DNA of 64,000 nt, taken from contig OZ242212.1 of NCBI GenBank assembly GCA_965206355.1, positions 806,001 through 870,000 of the forward strand, read 5' to 3'. The translations under genes were made by a program, and so were the position numbers. The notes under the pieces are model-generated. The model ran no database searches, was not told the origin of the DNA, and was given only the letters and a program-made list of their open reading frames with translations. Shown here piece after piece: positions 1 through 8,352 of this stretch (positions are counted from its first letter, which is position 1; each line of letters opens with the position of its first letter). This DNA is from Spongiihabitans sp965206355 (GTDB taxonomy: Bacteria; Pseudomonadota; Gammaproteobacteria; Arenicellales; Poriferihabitantaceae).

Positions 1-175
1 GGTAATTAGCCATGTAAGTGGTGATCTTGGCCTCAAGGGTTGCGACATCACCGCCCTTATCGCCATAAACACCGTTTAAATACTGGCTGATCACGGTTGG
101 ACTGACACCCAGCGAGCGGGCTATGCTTGCTTGTGACAGTTTGTGTTTTTGCAGAAATTGTCGTAAATCATTCAT
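1..175 (-). CDS. Mu B-like transposition activator, N-terminal part
   Basis: The first 58 codons of a leftward gene that continues beyond the window. The peptide begins MNDLRQFLQKHKLSQASIAR and has a clear helix-turn-helix with SLGVSPTVISQYLNG, like the N-terminal DNA-binding domain of MuB-type AAA+ ATPases. MuB binds target DNA and activates the MuA transposase. The start is supported by AGGAAC about 7 bases upstream. The position directly after the transposase genes fits MuB. The ATPase domain is not visible, so a plain small HTH regulator is the alternative. Confidence 0.7.
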   Translation of the reverse strand, partial: MNDLRQFLQKHKLSQASIARSLGVSPTVISQYLNGVYGDKGGDVATLEAKITTYMANY

Positions 176-245
176 ACGCTGTTCCTCATAATTAATGGTC
201 GTTTGATTGATGGTTAAACAGTGTTTTAATGCCAGTTAAAGCACT

Positions 246-291
246 GTAAAAAACGGGGTTATCGGCCTTGGCTGGTAGCCCCGCTTTTTAC
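246..291 (-). terminator. Hairpin with T-run between the transposase genes and the B-like gene
   Basis: A stem GTAAAAAGCGGGG pairs with CCCCGTTTTTTAC across a loop of about 20 bases, read on the minus strand, with the T-run in the distal arm. It has the form of a rho-independent terminator and lies after the 298-645 gene and before the B-like start at 175. The symmetry also gives a T-run on the plus strand. It may attenuate transcription into the B-like gene. Confidence 0.6.
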
Positions 292-297
292 AAAGCT

Positions 298-645
298 CTA
301 TTTCAGTTTTTCTGTCATGTCCTGGCGTTCTGCCTCACTTAAAAATCTCACGCGCTCATCCCGTGAAGCTCTGAAAATCTCAATATCTTTTCTCGCCTTT
401 GTGGTCATTCCAGTGCTCTCTTTAAGGCGTTGAGTGAAGATGCCTACATGAGCTTCAAACCCTTCGACTTGATACACACAGCAGACAAACTGCTTGCTTT
501 CATCGTAGGCACGTAAAACGCCTGGCTCTGGATGCTCAGCAACAAAAACACCGTCACCGACTTGGAAGTGTTCCCACATCTCGGTAGAGACATAATGAAA
601 CCCTTCGATAGCTAATCCGTATTTGGTTAATTTTCTCTTGATCAT
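298..645 (-). CDS. Free-standing Mu transposase C-terminal-domain-like protein
   Basis: A 115-residue protein. Its first half resembles the C-terminal beta-barrel region of the adjacent MuA-like transposase: YGLAIEGFHYVSTEMWEH here against NGIFHNKEYYMSTEFWEQ there, followed in both by a [V/I]GD step and a matching stretch toward the end. It has no catalytic domain. The start has a strong AGAGGAA site overlapping the end of the transposase gene, 12 bp upstream, so the two are probably co-translated. It may have arisen by partial duplication of A and could act as an accessory end-binding or regulatory factor; that role is inference. Confidence 0.6.
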   Translation of the reverse strand: MIKRKLTKYGLAIEGFHYVSTEMWEHFQVGDGVFVAEHPEPGVLRAYDESKQFVCCVYQVEGFEAHVGIFTQRLKESTGMTTKARKDIEIFRASRDERVRFLSEAERQDMTEKLK

Positions 646-657
646 TGGATATTCCTC

Positions 658-2529
658 TTAGTTAACAGCCCGTAATGCAACGCGGCGGACTTCTGCCAAG
701 GCATCAAACCCGCCATCCTCTTTTTGCTTTTCCTGCTCCCGCTTGATCTCTGCATTGCGGGTTTCAATATCCAGATACTCATCGCGCACCGTATTCTGCA
801 AACCGCTGTATTCTTTCTGCGCCTTCTTCATCAATGCTTTATCTGCCTTAACCACACGCTGCTTGTACGACTTCTGAATCTGCTTGACCTGCTCCAATGT
901 CAGTCCCTTGCGATACAGCCCTTTCTCAACCACTTCGCACACGTATTGCGCGCTTTTAAACACATACAGCCGGTTGCTATCGTCAATGTTTTCGATGATT
1001 TCCACGCGGTCACCAATGGTGGTCTGTTCCCAAAACTCCGTGGACATGTAATATTCTTTGTTATGGAAAATACCGTTTTTCGATACCGTGCGGTAATAAC
1101 GCTTGCCCAGCAGCATGAAGGTTTTTTCAACGCCTTCGGCAGTAAGCAGGTGCTCTTGGTGATCGGCATAGCGCTTGAAATATTTGTCCTCTAAAAAGTT
1201 ATCCAGCCAGTTTTCAAGCTGCCACCACCACATGGCATCACCTTTTATGTTGGTAGCCACGCCGGATAGCTTCTCTAACTTGGTACTGGATTCACCCTCC
1301 AGATGCTGGCGCTGATCAACGTTGTGGCCAACAAAGCCAGGCAGGTTTTCAAACTCACGGCTGTGCTGAATGGTTCTAAATGTGCGCTCAATCTTGCCTT
1401 TCTGATCACCCCGCCCCTTGTCACAAATAAAATACTCAATGCCCTGATCCATCAGCATCTTGAGGAAATTTTTCGAGATATAATCCTTGCCGTTATCAAT
1501 CCGTAGCAAGTCAGGTTTGCCCAGTTTCTTGATGGCTTTAAACAACAAACGGGCATTGCTGTAGTAATTTGAGGTCTCGAACAAGCCGTAAATCGGGGAG
1601 CCACTACAGTTATCCACGATGCCGATAATCTGCATGCGCACCAGTTGATAATGCTCACTGGCTTCATGGGTGAAGTAATCGCGGTAGCCTTCATTCTTAC
1701 TATGATCTGTCAAAACAACAGGCACCTTGACCATAATGTCCTGCTTGGTGGCATCCATTTCCCACTGCTGATTAGCATACTCCCAGTCATAGCCAATACT
1801 GGGTTGCTCATAAGTCATGGCATCTTGACCCACACGCAAATAATTGCGCACCAGGCTGTCATCACGTTTTAGTCTTTTCACCGCCCGCACAAAAGTGTCG
1901 TAATGAATGTCTGCACTGGGATTGCGAATATCGAGCGTCTGGCCATTTTCCGTCGCGTAGATGTAGCAATAGTCCAGAAAAAGAGAGGCGTAGTGCTTGG
2001 TACCAGCGCTGTAGAGCACCTCCTTGATCAGCGACTCATCCACTTTAGAATCACGGCCACCGCGCTTATCTTCCAACGCACGGATGCCTCCTGTCCTATA
2101 AGCTTTCACCCAACGGCGAATCTTCGTCTCAAAGCTGGATTCCTGCACCTCATATACTTGGTGTTTAGTGATCAGACCCTTTGCAATATGCCCATAAGGC
2201 AACCTAGACGTATTGCAAAACGTGATCACCGCTAACTTTTCCTTAGCCGTAGGCCGCTTAAAGTCAGCAATCTCAGGCAAATCAGCCGGATTAAGCGCCA
2301 CCGAAGAAGGCACACGGCGGCGCGGCTTCGGTGCCGCCTTTGGGGTTTCGATAGGGGTGTATAAATAAGCTTTGCCGTAGGTTTCGGGTGTGGATACCAA
2401 TTTGAAAGTAAATTTTTCACCCTTGCAGGCAATAGAAGATTTGCCACCTTTAAGGGCTTTTTTAGTCATGTTTTGGACATGGCGCTTACTTACACCTAGC
2501 CGCTCACTAACGCGCTTGCTGTTAAGCAT
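658..2529 (-). CDS. Mu A-like DDE transposase
   Basis: About 623 residues. Mu A pairs the phage ends and carries out strand transfer. The N-terminus (LNSKRVSERLGVSKRHVQ) looks like a winged-helix DNA-binding domain. The retroviral-integrase fold carries a plausible DDE set: D in WEMDATKQD, D in LRIDNGKDY and E in GKIERTFR. A Mu-type C-terminal barrel follows and then a charged lysine-rich tail. I chose the ATG at 2529 because it overlaps the preceding small gene by 8 bases and gives a normal N-terminus; the frame is open to 2592. No frameshift is visible, so the enzyme looks intact. Confidence 0.85.
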   Translation of the reverse strand: MLNSKRVSERLGVSKRHVQNMTKKALKGGKSSIACKGEKFTFKLVSTPETYGKAYLYTPIETPKAAPKPRRRVPSSVALNPADLPEIADFKRPTAKEKLAVITFCNTSRLPYGHIAKGLITKHQVYEVQESSFETKIRRWVKAYRTGGIRALEDKRGGRDSKVDESLIKEVLYSAGTKHYASLFLDYCYIYATENGQTLDIRNPSADIHYDTFVRAVKRLKRDDSLVRNYLRVGQDAMTYEQPSIGYDWEYANQQWEMDATKQDIMVKVPVVLTDHSKNEGYRDYFTHEASEHYQLVRMQIIGIVDNCSGSPIYGLFETSNYYSNARLLFKAIKKLGKPDLLRIDNGKDYISKNFLKMLMDQGIEYFICDKGRGDQKGKIERTFRTIQHSREFENLPGFVGHNVDQRQHLEGESSTKLEKLSGVATNIKGDAMWWWQLENWLDNFLEDKYFKRYADHQEHLLTAEGVEKTFMLLGKRYYRTVSKNGIFHNKEYYMSTEFWEQTTIGDRVEIIENIDDSNRLYVFKSAQYVCEVVEKGLYRKGLTLEQVKQIQKSYKQRVVKADKALMKKAQKEYSGLQNTVRDEYLDIETRNAEIKREQEKQKEDGGFDALAEVRRVALRAVN

Positions 2530-2728
2530 GAGAATCAGCCTCATCTCGATACTGAGGCAGGTCACTGGCTTCGTTGATGTAACCGTGCTCAATCAACGCA
2601 TCGACACACTTACGGCTCTTGTGCAGCCCTGTCACCACAACTTTGAAGCTGTCGTAATTCAGCCCGTTTTTTCGGCAAAAATGAGTAGCTGTGCCCCAGT
2701 CTTCTCGTATTTCTTTATTTATAGTCAT
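2522..2728 (-). CDS. Small protein at the ner position of a Mu-like phage
   Basis: A 68-residue basic protein beginning MTINKEIREDWGTATHFCRK, directly after the early promoter and overlapping the A gene. The segment GTATHFCRKNGLNYDSFKVV resembles the helix-turn-helix of small phage regulators. In Mu, Ner sits exactly here and represses early and repressor transcription. Family identity is not certain from sequence alone; the call rests on position, size and the HTH-like stretch. Confidence 0.5.
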   Translation of the reverse strand: MTINKEIREDWGTATHFCRKNGLNYDSFKVVVTGLHKSRKCVDALIEHGYINEASDLPQYRDEADSHA

Positions 2729-2766
2729 AAAAATGGTAAAATCTATCTAAAGGTTAATTACAGACG

Positions 2767-2794
2767 ATTATATATCATAATGATAATTTTACAA
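2767..2794 (-). promoter_or_regulatory. Probable early promoter of the Mu-like prophage
   Basis: On the minus strand TTGTAA (2789-2794) and a perfect TATAAT (2767-2772) are separated by 16 bases, about 40 bp before the ner-position start. It lies in the AT-rich gap between the divergent repressor and early genes, where Mu has its operators, so repressor binding here would shut off A and B. Confidence 0.6.
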
Positions 2795-2807
2795 TAGCAA
2801 ATTACCT

Positions 2808-3494
2808 ATGAGAGATATAAATTCCATAATTGATAGAATGAAACAGGTTACTAATAGCCGAACAGACGCTGAACTTATCAAATATCTAGGTCTTAAGAGC
2901 AATAACTCGGTGAGCACTTGGAAAACACGGAATAGAATTCCATATCCAGAGTGCGATCAAATATCTCAAAAAGAGAATGTTGATATTGGCTACCTATTAA
3001 CAGGCAAGCAAGTAGGTGCCTCAATATTTCCCAAGCCACTTACTGGGCATATAGTTACTCCTGCTACTAGCGACTTAATGACCATTCCTGAATATGACCA
3101 ACAGTTATCCGCCGGTATTGGTGCGTACCCAGACGATCACGCACTAGCCATTGGCTCCCGTCCATTCTCTGGTCGGTGGCTACTTAAAAAGGGCTTAAAG
3201 GCTCAAAATTTGAAACTGCTGCGCGTTATGGGAGACTCGATGGAGCCGCTGCTCAAAGATAAAGATATGGTGATGATCGACACCAGCAAAACCACACCAA
3301 CCGAGGCGATGCCTTTTGCTGTGAGGCTAGGTGGAGAGCTGTTTGTGAAAGGAATACAGCGTCAGGGTGGAGGCACCCTATTGCTCGTTAGTAGAAATTC
3401 TGCCTATACGAACATTACTATTAGTGGAGAGTACCCACCAGATGATTTTTCCATAATCGGTGCCGTGGTATGGCATGCGCATAGCTGGGTATGA
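2808..3494 (+). CDS. Phage repressor with HTH and S24 (LexA/CI-like) protease domain
   Basis: 228 residues. An N-terminal HTH (DAELIKYLGLKSNNSVSTWK) is followed by a LexA/CI-type autoprotease domain: the nucleophile serine is in VMGDSMEPLLKD and the general-base lysine in GELFVKGIQR. Such repressors bind operators as dimers and cleave themselves in response to RecA filaments. Classical Mu c is Clp-controlled and lacks this domain, so induction here is probably SOS-linked, as in some other transposable phages. It is divergent from the early operon and reads toward the predicted phage end. Confidence 0.8.
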   Translation: MRDINSIIDRMKQVTNSRTDAELIKYLGLKSNNSVSTWKTRNRIPYPECDQISQKENVDIGYLLTGKQVGASIFPKPLTGHIVTPATSDLMTIPEYDQQLSAGIGAYPDDHALAIGSRPFSGRWLLKKGLKAQNLKLLRVMGDSMEPLLKDKDMVMIDTSKTTPTEAMPFAVRLGGELFVKGIQRQGGGTLLLVSRNSAYTNITISGEYPPDDFSIIGAVVWHAHSWV

Positions 3495-3505
3495 GGAAAC
3501 CCTTA

Positions 3506-3603
3506 GTTCGTTAGCTTGATCTTAAGCATCCATGTTTGACTATTATTTCTTACAAAACAACAAGTTATGATGTTCGTTAGCTGTTCGCTAGGTGGTTCGT
3601 TAG
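3506..3603. repeat. Four 9-bp repeats near the prophage end (GTTCGTTAG)
   Basis: GTTCGTTAG occurs at 3506, 3572 and 3595, with GTTCGCTAG at 3583, all in the same orientation, between the repressor stop and the predicted phage end. In Mu the equivalent interval carries the transposase-binding sites of the left end, so these are candidate transposase or repressor sites. Confidence 0.5.
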
Positions 3604-3730
3604 TTTCTTATCTTGCCCTTTTGCGTTAAAACAACCAAAAACAATTCTTTTAGATTCAATAAGTTACAATCTCGGAAAATAAGCGACATTTCAAATACGA
3701 ATAATCCGTACATTTTGAACGCGGATTAAC

Positions 3731-3940
3731 AGGCTGGCCCAGATAACCATCTAAGATGATGTTTAACCCATTGTTTTAATTGAGATAATTGATCGGATAG
3801 ATCACTGTTGTTAAATCTCCACTCACATCTCTTCAAATATAGCCCGAATTAGGGCTTTGGAACGCCATTGAATTTGCACATATGCCGCTTGGTTTGGTTC
3901 CAAAAGCTCTCAATGCCGTTGATGTGCCCTTCTTCCCTCG
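3731..3940 (-). pseudogene. Relic of the right end of an IS1595-type element
   Basis: The stretch starts GGCTGGCCCAGATAACC, a decayed form of the GGGGCTGTCCTAGATAAC terminus of the three intact elements in this window, and continues with recognisable minus-strand transposase C-terminal sequence (HINGIESFWNQTKRHM). Stops and indels break the frame after this block. Only about 210 bp remain. Confidence 0.75.
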
Positions 3941-4088
3941 GGTTTGGTGGACGCCGGATAATATCTTCCTGAGAATCAACTGTTTTACAAACCACATCAA
4001 AGTTATTCACATAATCCGCCATTCTCGGGTCATCTGGTGGGTAACGCGCAAAACCGATATTGAATTTTGCAATGTATGCTTTTTGCAT
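3941..4088 (-). CDS. 5' fragment of an unknown gene, truncated by the IS1595 relic
   Basis: An ATG at 4088 opens a frame MQKAYIAKFNIGFARYPPDD that runs about 50 codons before joining the transposase relic in frame. I do not recognise the family. The coding look of this piece and its abrupt switch into transposase sequence suggest the start of a host or phage gene cut by the insertion. The minus-strand stretch just upstream (about 4100-4230, with YQIVGILILFSDGLLSALSN) also looks like a decayed coding end. Confidence 0.35.
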
Positions 4089-4249
4089 TTTTAGGGTCCT
4101 TGAGTTTTGTAGGTTTTGATATTTTATTGCTTAATGCACTCAGCAATCCATCACTGAAAAGAATCAAAATCCCCACGATTTGATAATGATTGACATCCCA
4201 GTGTACGCATCGCCAGCGCACCTGTTGCAATCTGAATGTTGCTTGCTTA

Positions 4250-4663
4250 CTCGTCAGGATAAAGTGAGATTGCTGGCAATATTCTGAGTCATATCCGGGT
4301 AAAATGAGATTATTGGCAACATTCTGAATCATATCAGGATAAAGTGAGATTGCTGGCAATATTCTGAGTCATATCCGGGTAAAATGAGATTATTGGCAAC
4401 ATTCTGAATCATATCAGGATAAAGTGAGATTGCTGGCAATATTCTGAGTCATATCCGGGTAAAATGAGATTATTGGCAACATTCTGAAATCATATCCGGA
4501 TAAAATGAGATTATTGGCGACATTCTGAATCATATCCAGATGAAATGAGATTACTGGCAACATTCTGAAATCATAATCCGGATAAAATGAGATTATTGGC
4601 AACATTCTGAATCATATCCAGATAAAATGAGATTACTGGCAACATTCTGAAATCATATCTGGC
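4250..4663. repeat. 40-bp tandem repeat, ten units, ending at the mttB start
   Basis: A core TGAGATT(A/G)(T/C)TGGCAA(C/T)ATTCTGA recurs at 4265, 4305, 4345, 4385, 4425, 4465, 4506, 4546, 4588 and 4628, so the period is 40 bp with one or two extra bases in later units. The first six units alternate between two subtypes and form three 80-bp higher-order repeats. There are no spacers, so this is not CRISPR. The next gene starts where an eleventh unit would begin. Confidence 0.9.
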
Positions 4664-4664
4664 T

Positions 4665-6194
4665 ATGAAGCAAAAACGTAGTGGTGGTCGGGCAGCGCGA
4701 GTTAGAAAACGTGGTCTGCCGGTTGCGATTGCGACCTCTACTGCGACCCGAAACATCCCGACTATGGAGATTTTTGATCCACACAGTTTGGATAAATTGG
4801 AAACCCATGCTGATTGGATTCTGAAAGAAATAGGTGTCGAATTTCGTGGCGATGAAGAAGTGTTGGAACTGTTTCGGAAAGCCGGTGCGACCGTTAAAGG
4901 AGAACGTGTTCAATTCGATCCGGGACATGCCAAAGCACTTTGTGCCACTGCCCCAAGCCAATTTGTCATGCACGGCAGGAAGGCGGATTATTCGATTACC
5001 GTTGGTGATAATTCGGTTTCGTTCACGCCCGGCTACGGCTCGCCCTTCGTTACTGACAGTGCACGTGGCAGGCGTTATGCCACGCTTGAAGATTTTCAGA
5101 ACTTTGTCAAGCTGACTGACAGCACGCCGTGGTTGCATCATTCGGGCGGAACGGTTTGCGAGCCGGTTGATATTGCCGTTAATAAGCGGCATCTGGATAT
5201 GGTTTATAGCCATCTTCGTTATTCAACAAAGCCGTTTATGGGTGGAGTAACGGCTGCCGAACGTGCGCTGGATTCAATTGCGATGGCAAAAATTGTTTTT
5301 GGTGAACGCTTTATGCAAAACAATTGTGTCATTCAGGGCAACATTAACCTGAACTCTCCGCTTGTCCTCGACAGCATTATGTCGGGCTCACTCAAAGTCT
5401 ATGCGCGCGCTAATCAAGGCTGTTTCATCTCTCCATTTATCCTGGGTGGGGCGATGGGTCCGGTTACACAAGCGGCATTGATTGCGCAGGCACATGCGGA
5501 AACCATAGCGGCAATCGCACTTACTCAGTTGGTGCGTCAGGGCGCACCGGTTGTGTATGGAAATTTTTTAACGACATTAGATTTACAAACGGGTGCGCCC
5601 ACTTTCGGCACACCAGAAGCCAGTCTTGCCGCTATGGTACTCGGACAACTGAGTCGTCGAATGCAATTGCCGATGCGTGGCATTGGTCATGTTACCGCAG
5701 CGAAATTAGCAGATGGTCAGGCGATGCAGGAGTCAGCGGACACAATGACTGCGGCACTGCTGGCAGGTTCGAGTATTGTGTTTCATGCTGCCGGCTGGTT
5801 GGAAGGCGGTCTGACCATGGGCTATGAAAAATTTGTGATGGATATTGATCGTTGCGGGATGATGTGTCGGATGTTGGAAGGGTTGACAATCAATGACAAT
5901 CAGCTTGCCAAAGACGCTTTTAAGCAAGCCGGTCCCGGCGAAAATTTTCTGGGCGTTGACCATACATTGAGCAATTTTGAAACAGCAAACTATAAGTCTG
6001 ATTTGTTAGGAGATACGCTTTCTTTTGAGCAGTGGAGTGAGGATGGTTGTCGCAATGCTGAACAACGCGCGCACCTGAAATGGCAAGCCATGCTTGAGCA
6101 GTATCAGGATCCCGGCATTGATCCGGCCATTGACGAGGCGTTACTTGAATTTATGACACAGAAAAAATTGTCAATACCCGATCAGTGGTATTAA
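4665..6194 (+). CDS. Trimethylamine methyltransferase (MttB) superfamily protein, non-pyrrolysine type
   Basis: 509 residues, the usual length of the family. It is expected to move a methyl group from a quaternary amine to a corrinoid protein. It resembles MttB along its length, for example FTPGYGSPFVTDSARGRRYA, IQGNINLNSPLV and TPEASLAAMVLGQL. No in-frame amber codon is present, so it belongs to the non-Pyl branch, known members of which act on glycine betaine, carnitine or proline betaine. No corrinoid protein or activase gene is nearby, so the substrate cannot be named. No good ribosome-binding site precedes the ATG, which abuts the tandem repeat; the conserved part begins near residue 30, so a later start is possible. 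Confidence 0.8.
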   Translation: MKQKRSGGRAARVRKRGLPVAIATSTATRNIPTMEIFDPHSLDKLETHADWILKEIGVEFRGDEEVLELFRKAGATVKGERVQFDPGHAKALCATAPSQFVMHGRKADYSITVGDNSVSFTPGYGSPFVTDSARGRRYATLEDFQNFVKLTDSTPWLHHSGGTVCEPVDIAVNKRHLDMVYSHLRYSTKPFMGGVTAAERALDSIAMAKIVFGERFMQNNCVIQGNINLNSPLVLDSIMSGSLKVYARANQGCFISPFILGGAMGPVTQAALIAQAHAETIAAIALTQLVRQGAPVVYGNFLTTLDLQTGAPTFGTPEASLAAMVLGQLSRRMQLPMRGIGHVTAAKLADGQAMQESADTMTAALLAGSSIVFHAAGWLEGGLTMGYEKFVMDIDRCGMMCRMLEGLTINDNQLAKDAFKQAGPGENFLGVDHTLSNFETANYKSDLLGDTLSFEQWSEDGCRNAEQRAHLKWQAMLEQYQDPGIDPAIDEALLEFMTQKKLSIPDQWY

Positions 6195-6566
6195 CCGCAC
6201 AAAGATTTATTTGAAAAATCGCAAACCTATGACCGCTTTACCCATCTGTGTCAACATCGTGCAACCCCGCGACAGGAGCAGGTGTCTGCTCGCGTCAAGG
6301 AAAGGTGTTACTGGTAATTATCAAATATCAATTATCAAACCCCGTTGCACCTGTTACAGGCATCATCTGTTATCAGGAAAAATTGAAAGCGCGTTCAAAC
6401 GCACCATTGATGAGCTTGCCAAAAAGTAGTCAAGGGGTAGACAAAGGGGAAGATTGGTAGCCGCTGTCTCACAACTATTGTTGTGAGGCTAAAGAGAGCG
6501 TGCAAAAAAACAAATTTCCTCCTGACAGGACACTGTCTTGAAAATTAACTTATTTTCAATTATCAC
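6195..6566. other. Non-coding or decayed stretch after mttB
   Basis: Several short overlapping plus-strand frames are present (about 6211-6460) but none has family features, a ribosome-binding site or consistent coding character. It may be a remnant of a gene. The end carries a short dispersed repeat (6521-6551). Confidence 0.4.
6521..6551. repeat. 31-bp dispersed repeat, copy 1
   Basis: CCTGACAGGACACTGTCTTG and the following AAAATTAACTT match 25909-25939 with about three differences. The segment includes a small inverted repeat around ACTGT. Its origin is unknown; it could be the end of an old mobile element. Confidence 0.5.
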
Positions 6567-6815
6567 TCACCAAACTTGTTCGTCGGTTTCCTGTTCACGT
6601 CGTTCGGCAATCTGCTCCAAAACGGTCAGCTTTTGTGCGCGAGACATAATCATCCATTCACGAATCTCATCGGCGTTTCTGTAACAGCCTCGGCAAAAAG
6701 GTTCGCCGTCAAAGCGACATACCGATAAACAAGGTGATGGAACGGTTGTGTCAAACGTGCGTGGTCGGCGTTTGCCCCGACGGTTTGATGTTCGTGGTCG
6801 AGTTGATGCTGTCAT
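6567..6815 (-). CDS. DUF1289 family protein
   Basis: 82 residues. The family signature is clear: SPCLSVCRFDGEPFCRGCYR, then EIREWMIMSRAQKLTVLEQI. The four cysteines of CxxxC and CxGC form a compact motif probably binding metal. DUF1289 proteins are small, widespread in proteobacteria and of unknown role. An arginine-rich N-terminal leader precedes the conserved part, so a start further in is possible. It stands alone between decayed regions. Confidence 0.8.
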   Translation of the reverse strand: MTASTRPRTSNRRGKRRPRTFDTTVPSPCLSVCRFDGEPFCRGCYRNADEIREWMIMSRAQKLTVLEQIAERREQETDEQVW

Positions 6816-8090
6816 TTAATTGGATCAGGGTGTTTTCAATGCTGAACGTGAATAGCCGTCTTTAGTCATAACAGATGTGCAATTATACGAGCAATTTGTC
6901 ATTGATAATGGGGAATCTATAATTGATAATTTGCTCATTCGCTCTCAAACTTCAATAAAAATTATGCGCAAGATAAAGAAAAGCAACCTCTAAACCAAAA
7001 TCAAGACTTCCCAGACAAGCGCAACAGCGTCCACAGCCGTCTGCTAACGTATCACCGCTCGTGCGCACACTCAAGTTACAGCCGCTGCATCTGCGTTCGA
7101 ATGTTAGCGGTTTTTTATTGCTGTTTCTACTTGCTTTCGTTCTGTTTGCCGTTTTTGCCGCACGCGGTCGAGCAAAACGCTATTCTCGTTTTTCACGGTG
7201 ATGCCGATGTTTTTTCCACCACCCACTATCATCTGGTTGAAGGCAAACACCCCGATATTCGGTTATTGGAAGCTGGGGGATTCTTTCTGAATGATTGTGT
7301 TGTTCAGCCACTGTGGAGCAAACAGCAAAAATCCGCTGGTTGGCAAGCCTTTGCCAGTCAGGTCGAGTGACCGTTTTACTATCAGTCTCTGATCAGAGCT
7401 ATACGAACAAACCGGGCAGTCCAGTCTCGGCTTTGTTAGAAAAATAGACAACCGCATAGCACCGACAAAAATCACACTTGAAAACAATGACACGGTCAAA
7501 TCATTTTTCAAAAAAATGCTGGCACTGCCACCGACACGCGAGCGATGGACTATCCGGCAACGTAACCGAGCGATAGAAACCTACGGTCAATATCTCGGTC
7601 ATGCAATAGTCGCCAACCATTCGGCAATGTAATGATTATATTAAGGATGTTGTACCGTTAGCGGAAAACAACTATTGGTCGTTAATCGGCATGACCAGCA
7701 CCTTGTTGCAACAAAACCCGAAGTATTTACCCAGCGTAGAAAAATATCCTAAAAAAGCCAAACTTCTTGCTACCAATCAGGGTTCAAAACATGATGCCGC
7801 ACATCTGCTGTATCTGGAGGGGCGCATAACGCAGAAACAAGGCAATATCAGCAAAGCGGCGATGTTGTTCAGACAGTTCCTGAAAATCAATACAGCATCA
7901 AACAATCCAGCGCATAAAGTCTTGCGAGATACCTGATACGCTAAGACTATCATAGTGTTAGCAAAGAGGGGTATGTCAGCTTGAAAACAGAGGTGCAGAG
8001 TCTGCGTCCGCAATCAAATAACACACCCGGACAAATGGTTTGACCAACAGCTTTGTAACTGATAGTATGAGTCATAATCTTCTAAAATTT
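6816..8090 (+). pseudogene. Decayed coding region (signal-anchor and TPR-like remnants)
   Basis: Fragments of plausible coding sequence lie on the plus strand in changing frames. Around 7040-7190 one frame gives a hydrophobic anchor (FLLLFLLAFVLFAVFAARG). Another at 7180-7370 reads ILVFHGDADVFSTTHYHLVE and on to a stop at 7370. At 7691-7936 a piece with a TPR-like helix pair (HLLYLEGRITQKQGNISKAA) ends in a stop. The pieces are separated by stops and probably derive from one or two secreted or anchored proteins. No intact gene is visible. Confidence 0.45.
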
Positions 8091-8229
8091 GAGACCTTTG
8101 CACGAAAGCCATTTCACCTGCATGCTACGTTAAAATCGTACTCAATCGGTCATTTATAAGCATAAACTCCCTCATTCCGTGCGTTTTTGCCTTGCCTGAA
8201 AGCGAAATCATCTTCCGTGCAAAGGTCTC
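8091..8229 (+). mobile_element. MITE copy 1 (139 bp)
   Basis: Begins GAGACCTTTGCACG and ends CGTGCAAAGGTCTC. Short class of the family. Flanks AATTT and TTACT are not a matching target duplication, so this may be an old copy. It lies 123 bp before the peptide-importer operon. Confidence 0.9.
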
Positions 8230-8352
8230 TTACTGAAATCAGCGAAAGTGGAATGGGTTATTTATCTCATCTCAATCTCATTTCAAATCATCAGAAGTTG
8301 TTAAAGAAGCAATCATATTAGTAACTAACACTAAAATTCGGAGGGACATAAG

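Larger units (their letters stand above)
1..3712. mobile_element. Mu-like prophage, repressor/transposition end (left part cut by window)
   Basis: The gene order repressor (rightward), then divergent ner-position gene, transposase A, extra A C-terminal-domain gene and B (all leftward) is that of the left end of transposable phage Mu. In Mu the repressor gene is transcribed toward the phage end, so the host junction should lie right of 3494. A candidate end is at about 3712, where the inward-reading minus strand begins TGTACGGATTATTCG, a TG start as in Mu. The rest of the prophage is outside the window, so its integrity and the 5-bp target duplication cannot be checked. Confidence 0.75.

Noticed and set aside
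724..1194. Plus-strand open frame of 156 codons inside the transposase gene
   Set aside because: Shadow of the MuA-like gene on the other strand, without family features.
4030..4605. Open frames across the 40-bp repeats on the minus strand
   Set aside because: They are translations of the repeat itself (recurring NNLIL/ISFYPD blocks), with no start signal.
4250..4663. Possible CRISPR array
   Set aside because: Units are contiguous with no unique spacers and no cas genes nearby; this is a tandem repeat.
4665..6194. Pyrrolysine-containing MttB
   Set aside because: No in-frame TAG is present; the frame is open from start to TAA.
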